Below, in pieces: positions 18,962 through 27,285 of a stretch of DNA of 64,000 nucleotides; positions within the stretch are counted from its first letter, which is position 1; the number at the start of each line of letters is the position of its first letter. The stretch spans positions 124,001 to 188,000 of the forward strand of contig NZ_SJNT01000007.1 of NCBI RefSeq assembly GCF_004331035.1, read 5' to 3'. The DNA is from Acinetobacter sp. ANC 4910 (GTDB lineage Bacteria > Pseudomonadota > Gammaproteobacteria > Pseudomonadales > Moraxellaceae). The notes beneath the pieces were generated by a model. It did not search any database. It was given only the letters and a program-made list of their open reading frames with translations, and was not told where the DNA came from. The translations under genes were made by a program, and so were the position numbers.

Positions 18962-19290
18962 TGAGTCACGATCATCATACGTCTGATGCAGCTCACGGTA
19001 CCGTAAAACAATATACCATTGGTTTTATTGTTTCTGTGTTATTAACCATTGTTCCATTCTACATGGCAATGAACCCAGAAAACTTCGGTCGTGGCGCAAC
19101 TCTTGCAGTAATTGGTATTACTGCAATTGCTCAGGTTCTTGTACAGTTGATTTTCTTCTTGCACATGAACTCATCTGCAGAGCAGCGTTGGAACGTAATT
19201 GCATTTATTTATACAATTCTTACAATTGCCGTTCTTTTGATTGGTTCTGTATGGGTTATGAATTACCTTCACTTCAACATGATGCTCTAA
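18961..19290 (+). CDS. cyoD: cytochrome bo3 ubiquinol oxidase subunit IV
   Basis: 109 residues. After a short His-rich N-terminus the protein has three membrane helices (YTIGFIVSVLLTIVPFYMAM, ATLAVIGITAIAQVLVQLIFFLHM, WNVIAFIYTILTIAVLLIGS), the standard CyoD fold that assists CuB insertion and assembly. The ATG at 18961 overlaps the cyoC TAA (TAATG), so translation is coupled. The open frame upstream of this ATG belongs to the overlap with cyoC and is not used. Confidence 0.96.
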   Translation: MSHDHHTSDAAHGTVKQYTIGFIVSVLLTIVPFYMAMNPENFGRGATLAVIGITAIAQVLVQLIFFLHMNSSAEQRWNVIAFIYTILTIAVLLIGSVWVMNYLHFNMML

Positions 19291-19300
19291 ACTGGTTGTC

Positions 19301-20179
19301 ATGTTAAAAAAGTATTTATTCCTGACTAAGCCAGGAATTCTCTTTGGTAACTTCGTTACCACCTTGGGCGGCTTCTTCTTAGCCGCCCAAGGTTCTGTAG
19401 ATTTCCTTTTACTTCTGATTACCTTACTGGCTACAACTTTGGTTGTTGCATCAGGATGTGTAGTTAACAATGTCATTGATCAAGACATTGACCAAAAGAT
19501 GCAACGTACTCAAAACCGTGCTCTTGTTCAAAAAACGATTAGTCCTAGTGTTGCACTTATTTTTGCAGCAGCTTTAGGCCTTTTAGGATTTGGCATGTTA
19601 TGGTTTTTTGTCAATGCTTATGCTTTTGGTTTCGCTGTTCTTGGTTTTGTTGTTTATGTCGGTTTTTATAGTCTTTGGAGCAAACGTACCACGATTCACC
19701 AAACTTTGATTGGGAGTATCTCAGGTGCAAGTCCACCTGTAATTGGTTATACGGCTGTTTCTAACGAATTCGATGTTGCTGCATTGCTGATTTTTTTAGC
19801 ATATGCACTCTGGCAGATGCCTCATTCATGGGGAATTGCGATCTATCGTTTCGATGACTACAAAAATGCAGGTATTCCAATTTTACCTGTTGCACGTTCA
19901 ATTTTACGTACCAAAGTCGAAAGCCTGATTTACGTAGTTTTGTTTGCAGCAGTATTAAATGGTCTATATTGCTTTGGTTATACAAACTTATTTTTCTTAA
20001 TCAGCTTTAATGCTTTATGTGCCTATTGGGTTTATTTATCCATTATTGGTTTTAAAGCAGAAAATGATCAAGTTTGGGCTAAGCGCTATTTCTTATATTC
20101 TGTGATTTTAATCACTGCTTTAAGTTTTAGTTTTAGTTTTAGCTATGTAAGCCCTGCCCCACATTTACCACTTTTTTAA
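19301..20179 (+). CDS. cyoE: protoheme IX farnesyltransferase (haem O synthase)
   Basis: UbiA-family prenyltransferase that makes haem O from protohaem and farnesyl diphosphate for the bo3 oxidase. The 292 residues have about nine membrane helices and two aspartate-rich motifs: NNVIDQDIDQKMQRTQNR after the second helix, and the second loop with HSWGIAIYRFDDYKNAGIPI. The start KKYLFLTKPGILFGN is family-typical. It follows cyoD by 10 bp and ends the operon at an overlapping hairpin. Confidence 0.97.
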   Translation: MLKKYLFLTKPGILFGNFVTTLGGFFLAAQGSVDFLLLLITLLATTLVVASGCVVNNVIDQDIDQKMQRTQNRALVQKTISPSVALIFAAALGLLGFGMLWFFVNAYAFGFAVLGFVVYVGFYSLWSKRTTIHQTLIGSISGASPPVIGYTAVSNEFDVAALLIFLAYALWQMPHSWGIAIYRFDDYKNAGIPILPVARSILRTKVESLIYVVLFAAVLNGLYCFGYTNLFFLISFNALCAYWVYLSIIGFKAENDQVWAKRYFLYSVILITALSFSFSFSYVSPAPHLPLF

Positions 20180-20210
20180 AAGATAGAGACCCCTCTCTAT
20201 CTTTTAAAAA
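20173..20210. terminator. hairpin terminator at the end of cyoE
   Basis: TTTTTAAAAGATAGAG and CTCTATCTTTTAAAAA pair over 16 bp around ACCCCT. The left arm overlaps the last codons and stop of cyoE. The structure is symmetric, so termination may work both ways. Confidence 0.8.
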
Positions 20211-20389
20211 TTTGCCCTATTCAAATACATTGTACAAACTTACTTTTCTTTAGCTATTTTCATTTAAATATATTTATATTTAAATTCCCTCCTTAATTCA
20301 CGACATAACTTATTTTATGACTTGAATTTGGTCGCTAAAACATCTAAAATTCATCCTTCGCAAATTATGCGACACAACTTAGGTTGTGA

Positions 20390-20442
20390 CTCCTTGCTTC
20401 CAACTTCTCATTTTAGTTGGGGGCTGTTTAAACCGTAAGGAG
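20390..20442 (+). ncRNA. candidate rpsF leader (S6:S18-responsive)
   Basis: CTCCTT (20390-20395) pairs with AAGGAG (20437-20442), which is the rpsF ribosome-binding site. Inside, 20396-20404 pairs with 20416-20424 over nine positions, including G-U pairs. The 12-base bulge on the 3' side, TGTTTAAACCGT, contains CCG just before the closing stem. Known rpsF leaders that bind the S6:S18 complex have a hairpin, a bulged CCG and control of ribosome access; this fits. The structure was folded by eye. Confidence 0.6.
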
Positions 20443-20448
20443 CTGACA

Positions 20449-20838
20449 ATGCGTCATTACGAAATCGTACTTTTAGTACACCCTGATCAAAGCGATCAAG
20501 TCGTTGGTATGGTAGAACGCTACCTAACTCACATCAAAGAAGCTGAAGGTCAAATTCACCGTCTTGAAGACTGGGGCCGTCGCCAATTGGCTTACCCTAT
20601 CAACAAGATCCACAAAGCTCACTACATTCTTATGAATGTTGAGTGTGGTCAAACTACTCTTGATGAGTTAGAAGAATTGTTCCGTTATAACGACGCGATC
20701 CTTCGTAACTTAATCATCCGTCGTGAAAACGCAATCACTGAAGAGTCTTTATTGGCTAAGAGTGCTGAAGAAAAGCGTGCGCGTAAAGCTCAACGTGAAG
20801 AAGCACAACTAGCTGCTCAAGACTCTGCTGAAGCATAA
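20449..20838 (+). CDS. rpsF: 30S ribosomal protein S6
   Basis: 129 residues, beginning [18 protein letters not shown] with the expected [14 protein letters not shown] and HYILMNVEC motifs and a charged Ala/Glu/Lys-rich tail ([16 protein letters not shown]). It binds S18 in the small-subunit platform. ATG 20449 follows AAGGAGCTGACA. The frame is open further upstream but that part is the leader RNA. First gene of rpsF-rpsR-rplI. Confidence 0.97.
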   Translation: MRHYEIVLLVHPDQSDQVVGMVERYLTHIKEAEGQIHRLEDWGRRQLAYPINKIHKAHYILMNVECGQTTLDELEELFRYNDAILRNLIIRRENAITEESLLAKSAEEKRARKAQREEAQLAAQDSAEA

Positions 20839-20849
20839 GGAGAACATCA

Positions 20850-21077
20850 ATGGCACGTTTTTACCGTCGTCGCAAGTTCTGCCGCTTTACAGCTGAGAAC
20901 GTTACGTACATCGACTACAAAGATATCGACACTTTAAAACAGTACATCACTGAAAACGGCAAGATTGTTCCTAGCCGTATTACAGGTACTAAAGCTCGTT
21001 ACCAACGTCAATTAGCGCTTGCTATTAAACAAGCTCGCTACTTGTCTTTGATCCCTTACACTGACAATCATAAGTGA
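20850..21077 (+). CDS. rpsR: 30S ribosomal protein S18
   Basis: 75 residues, basic, with the typical [11 protein letters not shown] start and [27 protein letters not shown]-type (here [16 protein letters not shown]) and [13 protein letters not shown] segments. It forms a heterodimer with S6 on the ribosome. Start 11 bp after rpsF, with AAGGAG upstream. Confidence 0.98.
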   Translation: MARFYRRRKFCRFTAENVTYIDYKDIDTLKQYITENGKIVPSRITGTKARYQRQLALAIKQARYLSLIPYTDNHK

Positions 21078-21086
21078 GGTTGAGCT

Positions 21087-21533
21087 GTGGATATTATTTT
21101 ATTACAACGCATTAAAAACCTTGGTAAATTAGGCGATAAAGTTTCAGTTAAAGCTGGTTACGGCCGCAACTACCTTATCCCTCAAGGTCAAGCAGTAGCA
21201 GCTACTGAAGCTAACACTGCTGCTTTTGAAGCTCGTCGCGCTGAACTTGAGAAAGCTGAAGCTGATGTTTTAGCTGCTGCTCAAGCACGTGCTAGCCAAT
21301 TAGACGAAGTTAACATCGTGATCACTGCTAAAGCTGGTGACGAAGGTAAACTATTCGGTTCTATCGGTACGCGTGATATCGCTGACGCTTTAACTAATGC
21401 TGGTCTTGTTGTTGACCGTGCAGAAGTTCGTTTACCAAATGGTGCGCTTCGCCACACTGGTGAATTCAACATCGCAATCCAATTGCATCATGATGTTGTT
21501 GCTGAAGTTCTCGTTACTATCGTATCTGAGTAA
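21087..21533 (+). CDS. rplI: 50S ribosomal protein L9
   Basis: 148 residues. The N-terminal rRNA-binding domain ([33 protein letters not shown]) is joined by a long helix rich in Ala/Glu to the C-terminal domain ([19 protein letters not shown]). The start is GTG at 21087, with GAGG just upstream and the protein beginning at the family position. The gene ends the ribosomal operon at a strong terminator. Confidence 0.97.
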   Translation: MDIILLQRIKNLGKLGDKVSVKAGYGRNYLIPQGQAVAATEANTAAFEARRAELEKAEADVLAAAQARASQLDEVNIVITAKAGDEGKLFGSIGTRDIADALTNAGLVVDRAEVRLPNGALRHTGEFNIAIQLHHDVVAEVLVTIVSE

Positions 21534-21541
21534 TTTCTTGC

Positions 21542-21576
21542 AAAAAAAAGAGCATGCTCACGCATGCTCTTTTTTT
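21542..21576. terminator. terminator after rplI
   Basis: AGAGCATGC - TCAC - GCATGCTCT flanked by an 8-base A-run and a 7-base T-run. Confidence 0.9.
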
Positions 21577-21733
21577 ATCTTCAAATTTTCTCATCAATAA
21601 ATTCCAAGCCCACATTAGGTTGAAATTTTGATACTATCTTTACCCCAGAGTGCGTATTATTGGTGACATCATCATGATGCTCTGCACTTCTATCTGCATT
21701 ATTATTTCCTGCATTTATCTTTAGGTTTTTGAT

Positions 21734-23179
21734 ATGTCTCAGGCGAATGCCACTGCTACCCCAAACTCATCCAAAGCAGACAATAAAATAAATGAGTCGA
21801 GTCAACTCAAAGAATTTCGCACACCCCCACATAATTTAGCCATCGAGCAAGCTGTGCTTGCTGCACTTATGACTGTTGCCGAGTCATTCGAGCAAGTCAG
21901 TGATGTACTGAATGAACAAGATTTTTATGCAACGCGCCATAAGTATATTTACCGTGCAATTGAAAAACTCGCGCAAGAAAATTCGCCTTACGATGCAGTT
22001 TTGGTGAATGACTGGTTAATTAAGCAGAATTTACTGGAAGCGATTGGTGGTGAAGAGTATTTAATGCAGCTGATGGCTGACTCTCCATCAAGTTTCTATA
22101 ACCTCGAAACCTATGCCAATAAAATTAAAGAATTTTCGACTTTACGCAACATGATTAAAGTCAGTTCTGAAATCTTGCAAAATGCTTATGACACCAAAGG
22201 TCGTAGTGTCGGTGAAATTTTAGATTTAGCAGAAACCAATATTTTCTCGATTGCTGAACAACACAATAACAATAAGAAAAATGCAGGTCCAAAAGCCATT
22301 AATACCGTAGTTGCCGATGTTTTTGACAAATTAAATGAATTGTCTCAAATGGAAGGTAATATTACGGGTCTAACCACGGGTTTTGTTGAATTAGACAATA
22401 AAACTTCGGGCATGCAAGCAGGCGATATGATTATTGTTGCTGCACGTCCATCGATGGGTAAAACCACTTTTGCCATGAATTTAGTAGAAAGTGTGCTATT
22501 TAACTGTGATTTACCTGCGCTAGTGTTCTCGATGGAAATGCCCGCAGACTCGATTGCAATGCGTTTGATTTCCGCTTACGGCAAAGTACATCAAGGTCAT
22601 TTACGTGCCGGTAAACTCGATGGTGATGAATGGTCTAAAGTCACAGGTACGATTTTACAGCTACAAGAAAAGCATCTGTATATTGATGACTCTTCTGCCC
22701 TGCCTCCAACAGAATTACGTGCGCGTGCACGTCGTATTGCCAAACAACATGGGGGAAAACTGGGCTGTATTATGGTCGACTATTTACAGTTGATGAAAGT
22801 CCCAGGTATGGGAGATAACCGTGTGGGTGAAATTGGTGAAATTTCTCGAAGCTTAAAAGCATTAGCAAAAGAAATGATGTGTCCTGTCATCGCACTGTCT
22901 CAGTTAAACCGTTCTCTGGAAAACCGTCCTAATAAGCGCCCAGTCATGTCCGACTTACGTGAATCAGGTGCAATTGAGCAGGATGCCGACTTAATTATGT
23001 TTATTTACCGTGATGAAGTCTATAACAAAGAGTCGAAAGAAGCAGGTACCGCCGAAATTATTATTGGTAAGCAGCGTAATGGTCCAATTGGTACAGTCAG
23101 ATTAGCTTTTGAAGGTCAGTATACGCGTTTTAGTAACTTATCACCTGAATATTATAGTCAGTACAATGACGAAGAATAA
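21734..23179 (+). CDS. dnaB: replicative DNA helicase
   Basis: Hexameric 5'-3' helicase at the replication fork. The 481 residues have an N-terminal DnaB domain (PPHNLAIEQAVLAALM, after an acidic/Ser-rich lead of about 30 residues) and the C-terminal RecA-like domain. Walker A is ARPSMGKTTFAMN at about residues 236-248; DYLQLM and ALSQLNRSLE are the Walker B and H3 regions; MSDLRESGAIEQDAD is the helicase signature. No intein or insertion. It is often near rpsF-rpsR-rplI, as here. Confidence 0.97.
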   Translation: MSQANATATPNSSKADNKINESSQLKEFRTPPHNLAIEQAVLAALMTVAESFEQVSDVLNEQDFYATRHKYIYRAIEKLAQENSPYDAVLVNDWLIKQNLLEAIGGEEYLMQLMADSPSSFYNLETYANKIKEFSTLRNMIKVSSEILQNAYDTKGRSVGEILDLAETNIFSIAEQHNNNKKNAGPKAINTVVADVFDKLNELSQMEGNITGLTTGFVELDNKTSGMQAGDMIIVAARPSMGKTTFAMNLVESVLFNCDLPALVFSMEMPADSIAMRLISAYGKVHQGHLRAGKLDGDEWSKVTGTILQLQEKHLYIDDSSALPPTELRARARRIAKQHGGKLGCIMVDYLQLMKVPGMGDNRVGEIGEISRSLKALAKEMMCPVIALSQLNRSLENRPNKRPVMSDLRESGAIEQDADLIMFIYRDEVYNKESKEAGTAEIIIGKQRNGPIGTVRLAFEGQYTRFSNLSPEYYSQYNDEE

Positions 23180-23180
23180 A

Positions 23181-23207
23181 AAGTGGGCGTTCAGCCCATT
23201 CTTTATT
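23181..23207 (+). terminator. terminator after dnaB
   Basis: AAGTGGGC - GTTCA - GCCCATTCTT, directly after the dnaB stop, with TTTATTT following. Confidence 0.75.
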
Positions 23208-23459
23208 TAACCCTAAATACTTAAAACAATGCCACTATAAGATTGTCTTTATCGAACAAAACCGATAACCCATACATTTAAATAGAATAAAGCCATGAAA
23301 TAAGATGGGTATTTGATTTTTATAGGTCTACAATAACTGTCATATTTTGTGGATATTTACCTGAACGGTAATACCATTCCATATTTCTGATTCGATGACT
23401 TGAAATAAAACCATTGTTTTAATCTTGCCATTCTCTGTTTTCCCAAAGGAGTCATTCGG

Positions 23460-24530
23460 GTGCGCCAAGCAACAGTTTGTATTGATCAATCAGCACTTCA
23501 ATATAATTTAAACCGTGTCAAACAACTTGCCCCTAACGCAAAAATCGTAAGTATGGTGAAAGCAAATGCTTATGGACATGGAATCAAAGACTGTCTTGCA
23601 GCCTTAAATAGTAGCGATGCTTTTGGTGTCGCCTGCTTGCAAGAAGCATTGGAAATTCGTGCTTTAGGCTATAAACAGCCCATTACATTAATTGAAGGGA
23701 TCTTTTCCGCTGATGAAATGCAGGCCGTCATTGCAGAAAAGCTGGAATGTGTTGTACATCAGCCACAACAAGTGAATTGGTTACTGGCCCATCAAGAACA
23801 ATACACTGCCCTTGGACTCAAAGTCTGGATTAAGCTTAATAGTGGCATGAATCGATTAGGTTTTAAAGCCAGTGAAATTATTGCTGTCATTAATACCTTA
23901 AAAGCGGCAGGCTTTATCTGCGTATTAACCATGCATTTTGCCAATGCAGATGCCGACCACCCGTTAAATGAACAACAAATTGCCCAGTTTATTGATATAA
24001 AACAAAGTTGTGCTCCAATTCTTGCTTCATGTTGTAATTCAGCTGCAATTTATCGTTGGCCTGAACTCCATTTTGATTATGTACGCCCGGGTATTATGTT
24101 ATATGGCGCAACACCTTTTGCTGATCGGACTGTAAAAGATTTAGATTTACAGCCTGTGATGACTTTAAGTGCAGAAATTATTGCATTGAGTCATATTCAA
24201 AAAGGCGAAAAGGTGGGCTATGGTTCAACGTATACTGCATTACAAAACACGGATTTAGCCATCGTTTCAATTGGCTATGGTGATGGTTACCCTCGAGCCT
24301 ATGTCAAACAAAATTATGTTGTGATTCAAGGGAAAATGCTACCTGTTGTTGGACGTGTCGCAATGGATATGGTTGCCATCGATGTTACTGGTTTAAATGT
24401 TGCACTGGGTACACCTGTTGAACTTTGGGGCAAACAACGTCTAGTAGATGATGTTGCTGAAGCAAATGGTACGATTGGTTATGAACTTTTATGCCGTTTA
24501 AGCCAACGCCCTCATCGAACTATTGAATAA
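23460..24530 (+). CDS. alr: alanine racemase
   Basis: PLP enzyme that interconverts L- and D-alanine for peptidoglycan. The 356 residues have the alanine racemase barrel. The PLP lysine is in VKANAYGHG (Lys 34), the catalytic tyrosine is in KVGYGSTYTA (about residue 254), and VGRVAMDMVAIDV and the YVRPGIMLYGA motif are present. The start is a GTG with AAAGGAGTC upstream. The gene follows dnaB after 280 bp, with its own promoter likely in that gap. Confidence 0.96.
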   Translation: MRQATVCIDQSALQYNLNRVKQLAPNAKIVSMVKANAYGHGIKDCLAALNSSDAFGVACLQEALEIRALGYKQPITLIEGIFSADEMQAVIAEKLECVVHQPQQVNWLLAHQEQYTALGLKVWIKLNSGMNRLGFKASEIIAVINTLKAAGFICVLTMHFANADADHPLNEQQIAQFIDIKQSCAPILASCCNSAAIYRWPELHFDYVRPGIMLYGATPFADRTVKDLDLQPVMTLSAEIIALSHIQKGEKVGYGSTYTALQNTDLAIVSIGYGDGYPRAYVKQNYVVIQGKMLPVVGRVAMDMVAIDVTGLNVALGTPVELWGKQRLVDDVAEANGTIGYELLCRLSQRPHRTIE

Positions 24531-24607
24531 GAAAAAAATCACTTTAGGTACTGCTCCGTTTTGTGAGTAGTATCTATGGTTTCATTGCTTGGTCAACTGA
24601 CCTACAT

Positions 24608-25030
24608 CTATAACTGCTGATCTGGTATGTGATATAACAACTGTAAAAAATTCTGTAATGATGCTTGCTGCAATAATACGGGATTAAATTTGCTAGATCC
24701 CAATTGTGCAAAAAAATGATGTATGTCTGAATGTTTACCAATATATTTCATACTCCAATCTGGAAAATGAAAATCAGTCTGTATTTGTTGTTGCGACAAT
24801 ATGCTTAAATCATAGTGCCGCTGATCTTTTTTTATTTTATTTAATAAGCTTAAAACCGAATCTTGTTCTCCTTCTAAACATTGGAAGAAGCAACCATCTG
24901 CATAACACAATACTCCTTTGATCTTTAGTTTTACATTAAAATCTCTGGCTTCAGATAGAATGTCTCTTAAATCTTGTAGTCGTGTTTCAGAAGGAAGTTT
25001 TGCCTGACTGGCATAGCAGAGTTGGTACAT
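24608..25030 (-). CDS. BLUF-domain blue-light sensor
   Basis: 140 residues, essentially a single BLUF (FAD) domain with a short helical tail. The photoactive residues are in place: Tyr 6 in MYQLCYASQA, Asn 32 in FNVKLKIKGVL, Gln 50 in CFFQCLEGE and Trp 92 in FPDWSMKY. These correspond to the Tyr/Asn/Gln/Trp set of characterised BLUF proteins. There is no output domain, so it must signal by binding a partner, as BlsA does in Acinetobacter baumannii. It lies downstream of the Anbu operon, but a terminator separates them. Confidence 0.92.
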   Translation of the reverse strand: MYQLCYASQAKLPSETRLQDLRDILSEARDFNVKLKIKGVLCYADGCFFQCLEGEQDSVLSLLNKIKKDQRHYDLSILSQQQIQTDFHFPDWSMKYIGKHSDIHHFFAQLGSSKFNPVLLQQASLQNFLQLLYHIPDQQL

Positions 25031-25069
25031 TGTGATTTCCTATCTTTTTGTTTTATTGATTGTACAGAT

Positions 25070-25099
25070 AAAAGAATAGCGCGATTTCTCGCGCTATTC
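25070..25099 (-). terminator. terminator of the Anbu operon
   Basis: On the minus strand GAATAGCGCGA - GAAA - TCGCGCTATTC forms a perfect 11-bp stem followed by TTTTA, 23 bp after the Anbu stop. It separates the operon from the BLUF gene. Confidence 0.85.
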
Positions 25100-25121
25100 C
25101 TAGGAAAATAAGTATAAAAAA

Positions 25122-25856
25122 CTAATTAAAATAGTCGTCTGAAGGATTGGGTAGATTCTGCAATCCACTGCGTAAAGTATCCGACCATTGTTTGCTAATA
25201 TGTTGAAAATAAGGGTCTTCTTCAGTGATTCTTTTGCCTTCAGGAATATGTAAACTATTCTTTTTATAGATCAGTGCATCAAGCGGCATTCCCACCGATA
25301 CATTTGAACGCAATGTCGAATCGAATGAAATTAAACTACAACGTAAAGCTTCACTCAGTGGCATATCATAACTTAAGGCACGATCAAGAATTGGTTTACC
25401 ATATTTACTTTCACCAATTTGAAAATACGGCGTATCACTGGTCGCGCAAATAAAATTACCTTGCGGGTAAATGTTATAAAGCTGCATTTCGGTTTGACCA
25501 ATTTGACCACCTACCAACAAACTACAGTAATAATTACTCTGTTCCTGCGTATTTTCAGTCACATCTGCAATGACTTTTTGCAGAGTGTGTCCAACCAATT
25601 CAGCCACTTCAAACATAGTATTTACACTATATAAATTAGGTATTTGTTGTAATTCCAAATGGTTCTTTAGATGTCCAATGACTGCCTGCGTTGTGGCCAG
25701 ATTACCTGAGGTTTGAATCGTAATAAAACGTTCATTTTCAATTCCAAAAGTATAAAGCTTTCGAAATACTGAAATATGATCTACGCCAGCATTCGTACGC
25801 GTATCACTGATAAAGACGAGACCATCTTTTAATCTAAGCGCACAACAATAAGTCAT
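25122..25856 (-). CDS. Anbu (ancestral beta-subunit) proteasome homologue
   Basis: Ntn-hydrolase of 244 residues related to HslV and 20S beta subunits. The mature N-terminal nucleophile would be Thr 2 after Met removal, with Asp 18 (ISDTRTNAG) and Lys 33 (VFRKLYTF) as the proteasome-type catalytic partners. The family's GESKYGKPILDRALSYD is also present. Anbu genes are typically found with an ATP-grasp enzyme, an alpha-E protein and a transglutaminase, and that set lies directly upstream here. The substrate is unknown. Anbu assembles into an open spiral or ring of its own in characterised cases. Confidence 0.93.
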   Translation of the reverse strand: MTYCCALRLKDGLVFISDTRTNAGVDHISVFRKLYTFGIENERFITIQTSGNLATTQAVIGHLKNHLELQQIPNLYSVNTMFEVAELVGHTLQKVIADVTENTQEQSNYYCSLLVGGQIGQTEMQLYNIYPQGNFICATSDTPYFQIGESKYGKPILDRALSYDMPLSEALRCSLISFDSTLRSNVSVGMPLDALIYKKNSLHIPEGKRITEEDPYFQHISKQWSDTLRSGLQNLPNPSDDYFN

Positions 25857-25875
25857 CTCTTCCCCTTAACTTACA

Positions 25876-26658
25876 TTAACATGCAAGTACTTGAACAATT
25901 GAGTGCATCGTTTCAACTCCCCCTTTTTCGCGCACTCCACGAATTGGGGCAACATCCCAATAATCTCGACCAATTGCCACATAAATATGCTTGTCTGGGC
26001 TAAAAATCTGGTTACTGATATCGAAACAATACCATGTGTTTCCTAGAAATACTTCCGCCCATGCGTGACTGGCAAGGTGTGATGTATTTGGCACAAATAA
26101 ATAACCTGAAACATAGCGTGCTGGCAAGCCCAAAGCTTTGCATAAAGCAATAAAAACATGACTATGATCTTGGCATACCCCATGACGATTATGAAATGCT
26201 TCAATTGCAGAGGTATTGACTGACGTGTAATTCGGAATATAGGGAATATGCTGCAAGATGGCTTCAGACAGTTTCACTAAATTTTCATGGGTTAATTCTG
26301 GCACGAAGCGATGAGCAAATTCTTTCATTTCTGCATTGCACATGGTTGTTGGCGTTGGTTGCAAGAATTGATAAGGATTCAAATGATCCGTCAGACTCAT
26401 CACAGAAGGCTGCTTATTCAGCTCAACAATCCCTTGTGCCATAATCGTCATTTGCTCATAAGCATGGCGTTGTGAACTGGTAATCCAGATGTTGTTAAAA
26501 GTATCTTTTTTAATACAACGCTCGCCTGGCACACTGACATCCCAGTAATGCACTTTCTGATGCGTATTATTAAATGGCGTCATTTTAATATATTGAATGC
26601 TATTACACGCCTGTTCAGTATATTGATAATGCGTTTGGTGATTGATCATAAGTTTCAT
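25876..26658 (-). CDS. transglutaminase-like cysteine peptidase family protein
   Basis: 260 residues with an N-terminal beta domain (the bacterial transglutaminase-like N-terminal region, MINHQTHYQYTE) followed by the transglutaminase core. The triad is Cys in HGVCQDHSHVFIAL, His in SHAWAEVFLG and Asp in WYCFDISN. Such proteins may act as amidases or ligases on peptides. Part of the Anbu-associated set. The ATG overlaps the end of the alpha-E gene by 4 bp, so they are translationally coupled. Confidence 0.9.
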   Translation of the reverse strand: MKLMINHQTHYQYTEQACNSIQYIKMTPFNNTHQKVHYWDVSVPGERCIKKDTFNNIWITSSQRHAYEQMTIMAQGIVELNKQPSVMSLTDHLNPYQFLQPTPTTMCNAEMKEFAHRFVPELTHENLVKLSEAILQHIPYIPNYTSVNTSAIEAFHNRHGVCQDHSHVFIALCKALGLPARYVSGYLFVPNTSHLASHAWAEVFLGNTWYCFDISNQIFSPDKHIYVAIGRDYWDVAPIRGVREKGGVETMHSIVQVLAC

Positions 26659-27257
26659 GCATTCACCTCAAATAAATATTGAATTTGGTCACTAAAGTTA
26701 TAAAAGTTTATTTGGTCAGGTTGAGCTTTAAGTTGTTGCCAAGCCGTATCTAAACTGTCCCATCCCATTTGCGCTAAAACTTCGATTAATGCTGCAATTT
26801 GCTGTAAAGTTTGTGTCTGATCTTGCTTTAAGCGAAGTTGTCGATCTAATTGCTCTAAAGTTTGCCCCAAAGAGTAGAATAAGAAAGTTTCTTCAGGCTC
26901 AGCCTCTAACACTTCACGACAATCCGCAATCACGTCGCAAATACAGGTTGAGCTGGCACAAGCATTCCGAATGTATTGATTTAATTCTGCATAAGTTTTT
27001 GCAGAAAAAATGCCCCTCAATTCCTGAACATTGTCTCTGGCAAACTGAAACAGTTGAATAAATGAATAAGGTTGTTCTGGGTCTAATACCAGTTCATTGA
27101 GTGAGCTTGCATCAAATGCAGGTAAACAAAAAGCATGGGCATAGGACACGGCTTTCTGATCATCTATAAATGGAAATTGTTGGCATAAATATTCAATACG
27201 GGTTAAATAACGACCTAACCAAAAAATTTGTTGTGCATTCGTGCTGAGTAAGATCAT
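26655..27257 (-). CDS. short alpha-E (DUF403) domain protein
   Basis: 200 residues, all helical. The start MILLSTNAQQIFWLGRYLTRIEYL is the family hallmark, and RDNVQELRGIFSAKTYAELN matches the next conserved block. Family members usually have about 300 residues, so this is clearly short. The missing part seems internal and C-terminal, with no frameshift visible and a normal start with GGAGCAATTTC. Function is not established; it always travels with the circularly permuted ATP-grasp protein. The short length may be a lineage feature. Confidence 0.82.
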   Translation of the reverse strand: MILLSTNAQQIFWLGRYLTRIEYLCQQFPFIDDQKAVSYAHAFCLPAFDASSLNELVLDPEQPYSFIQLFQFARDNVQELRGIFSAKTYAELNQYIRNACASSTCICDVIADCREVLEAEPEETFLFYSLGQTLEQLDRQLRLKQDQTQTLQQIAALIEVLAQMGWDSLDTAWQQLKAQPDQINFYNFSDQIQYLFEVNA

Positions 27258-27285
27258 GAAATTGCTCCTTCATCGTTTTGGTTAA

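Noticed and set aside
20386..20448. Longer N-terminus of S6
   Set aside because: The upstream in-frame ATG lies within the leader hairpin, has no ribosome site and would add residues not present in S6 proteins.
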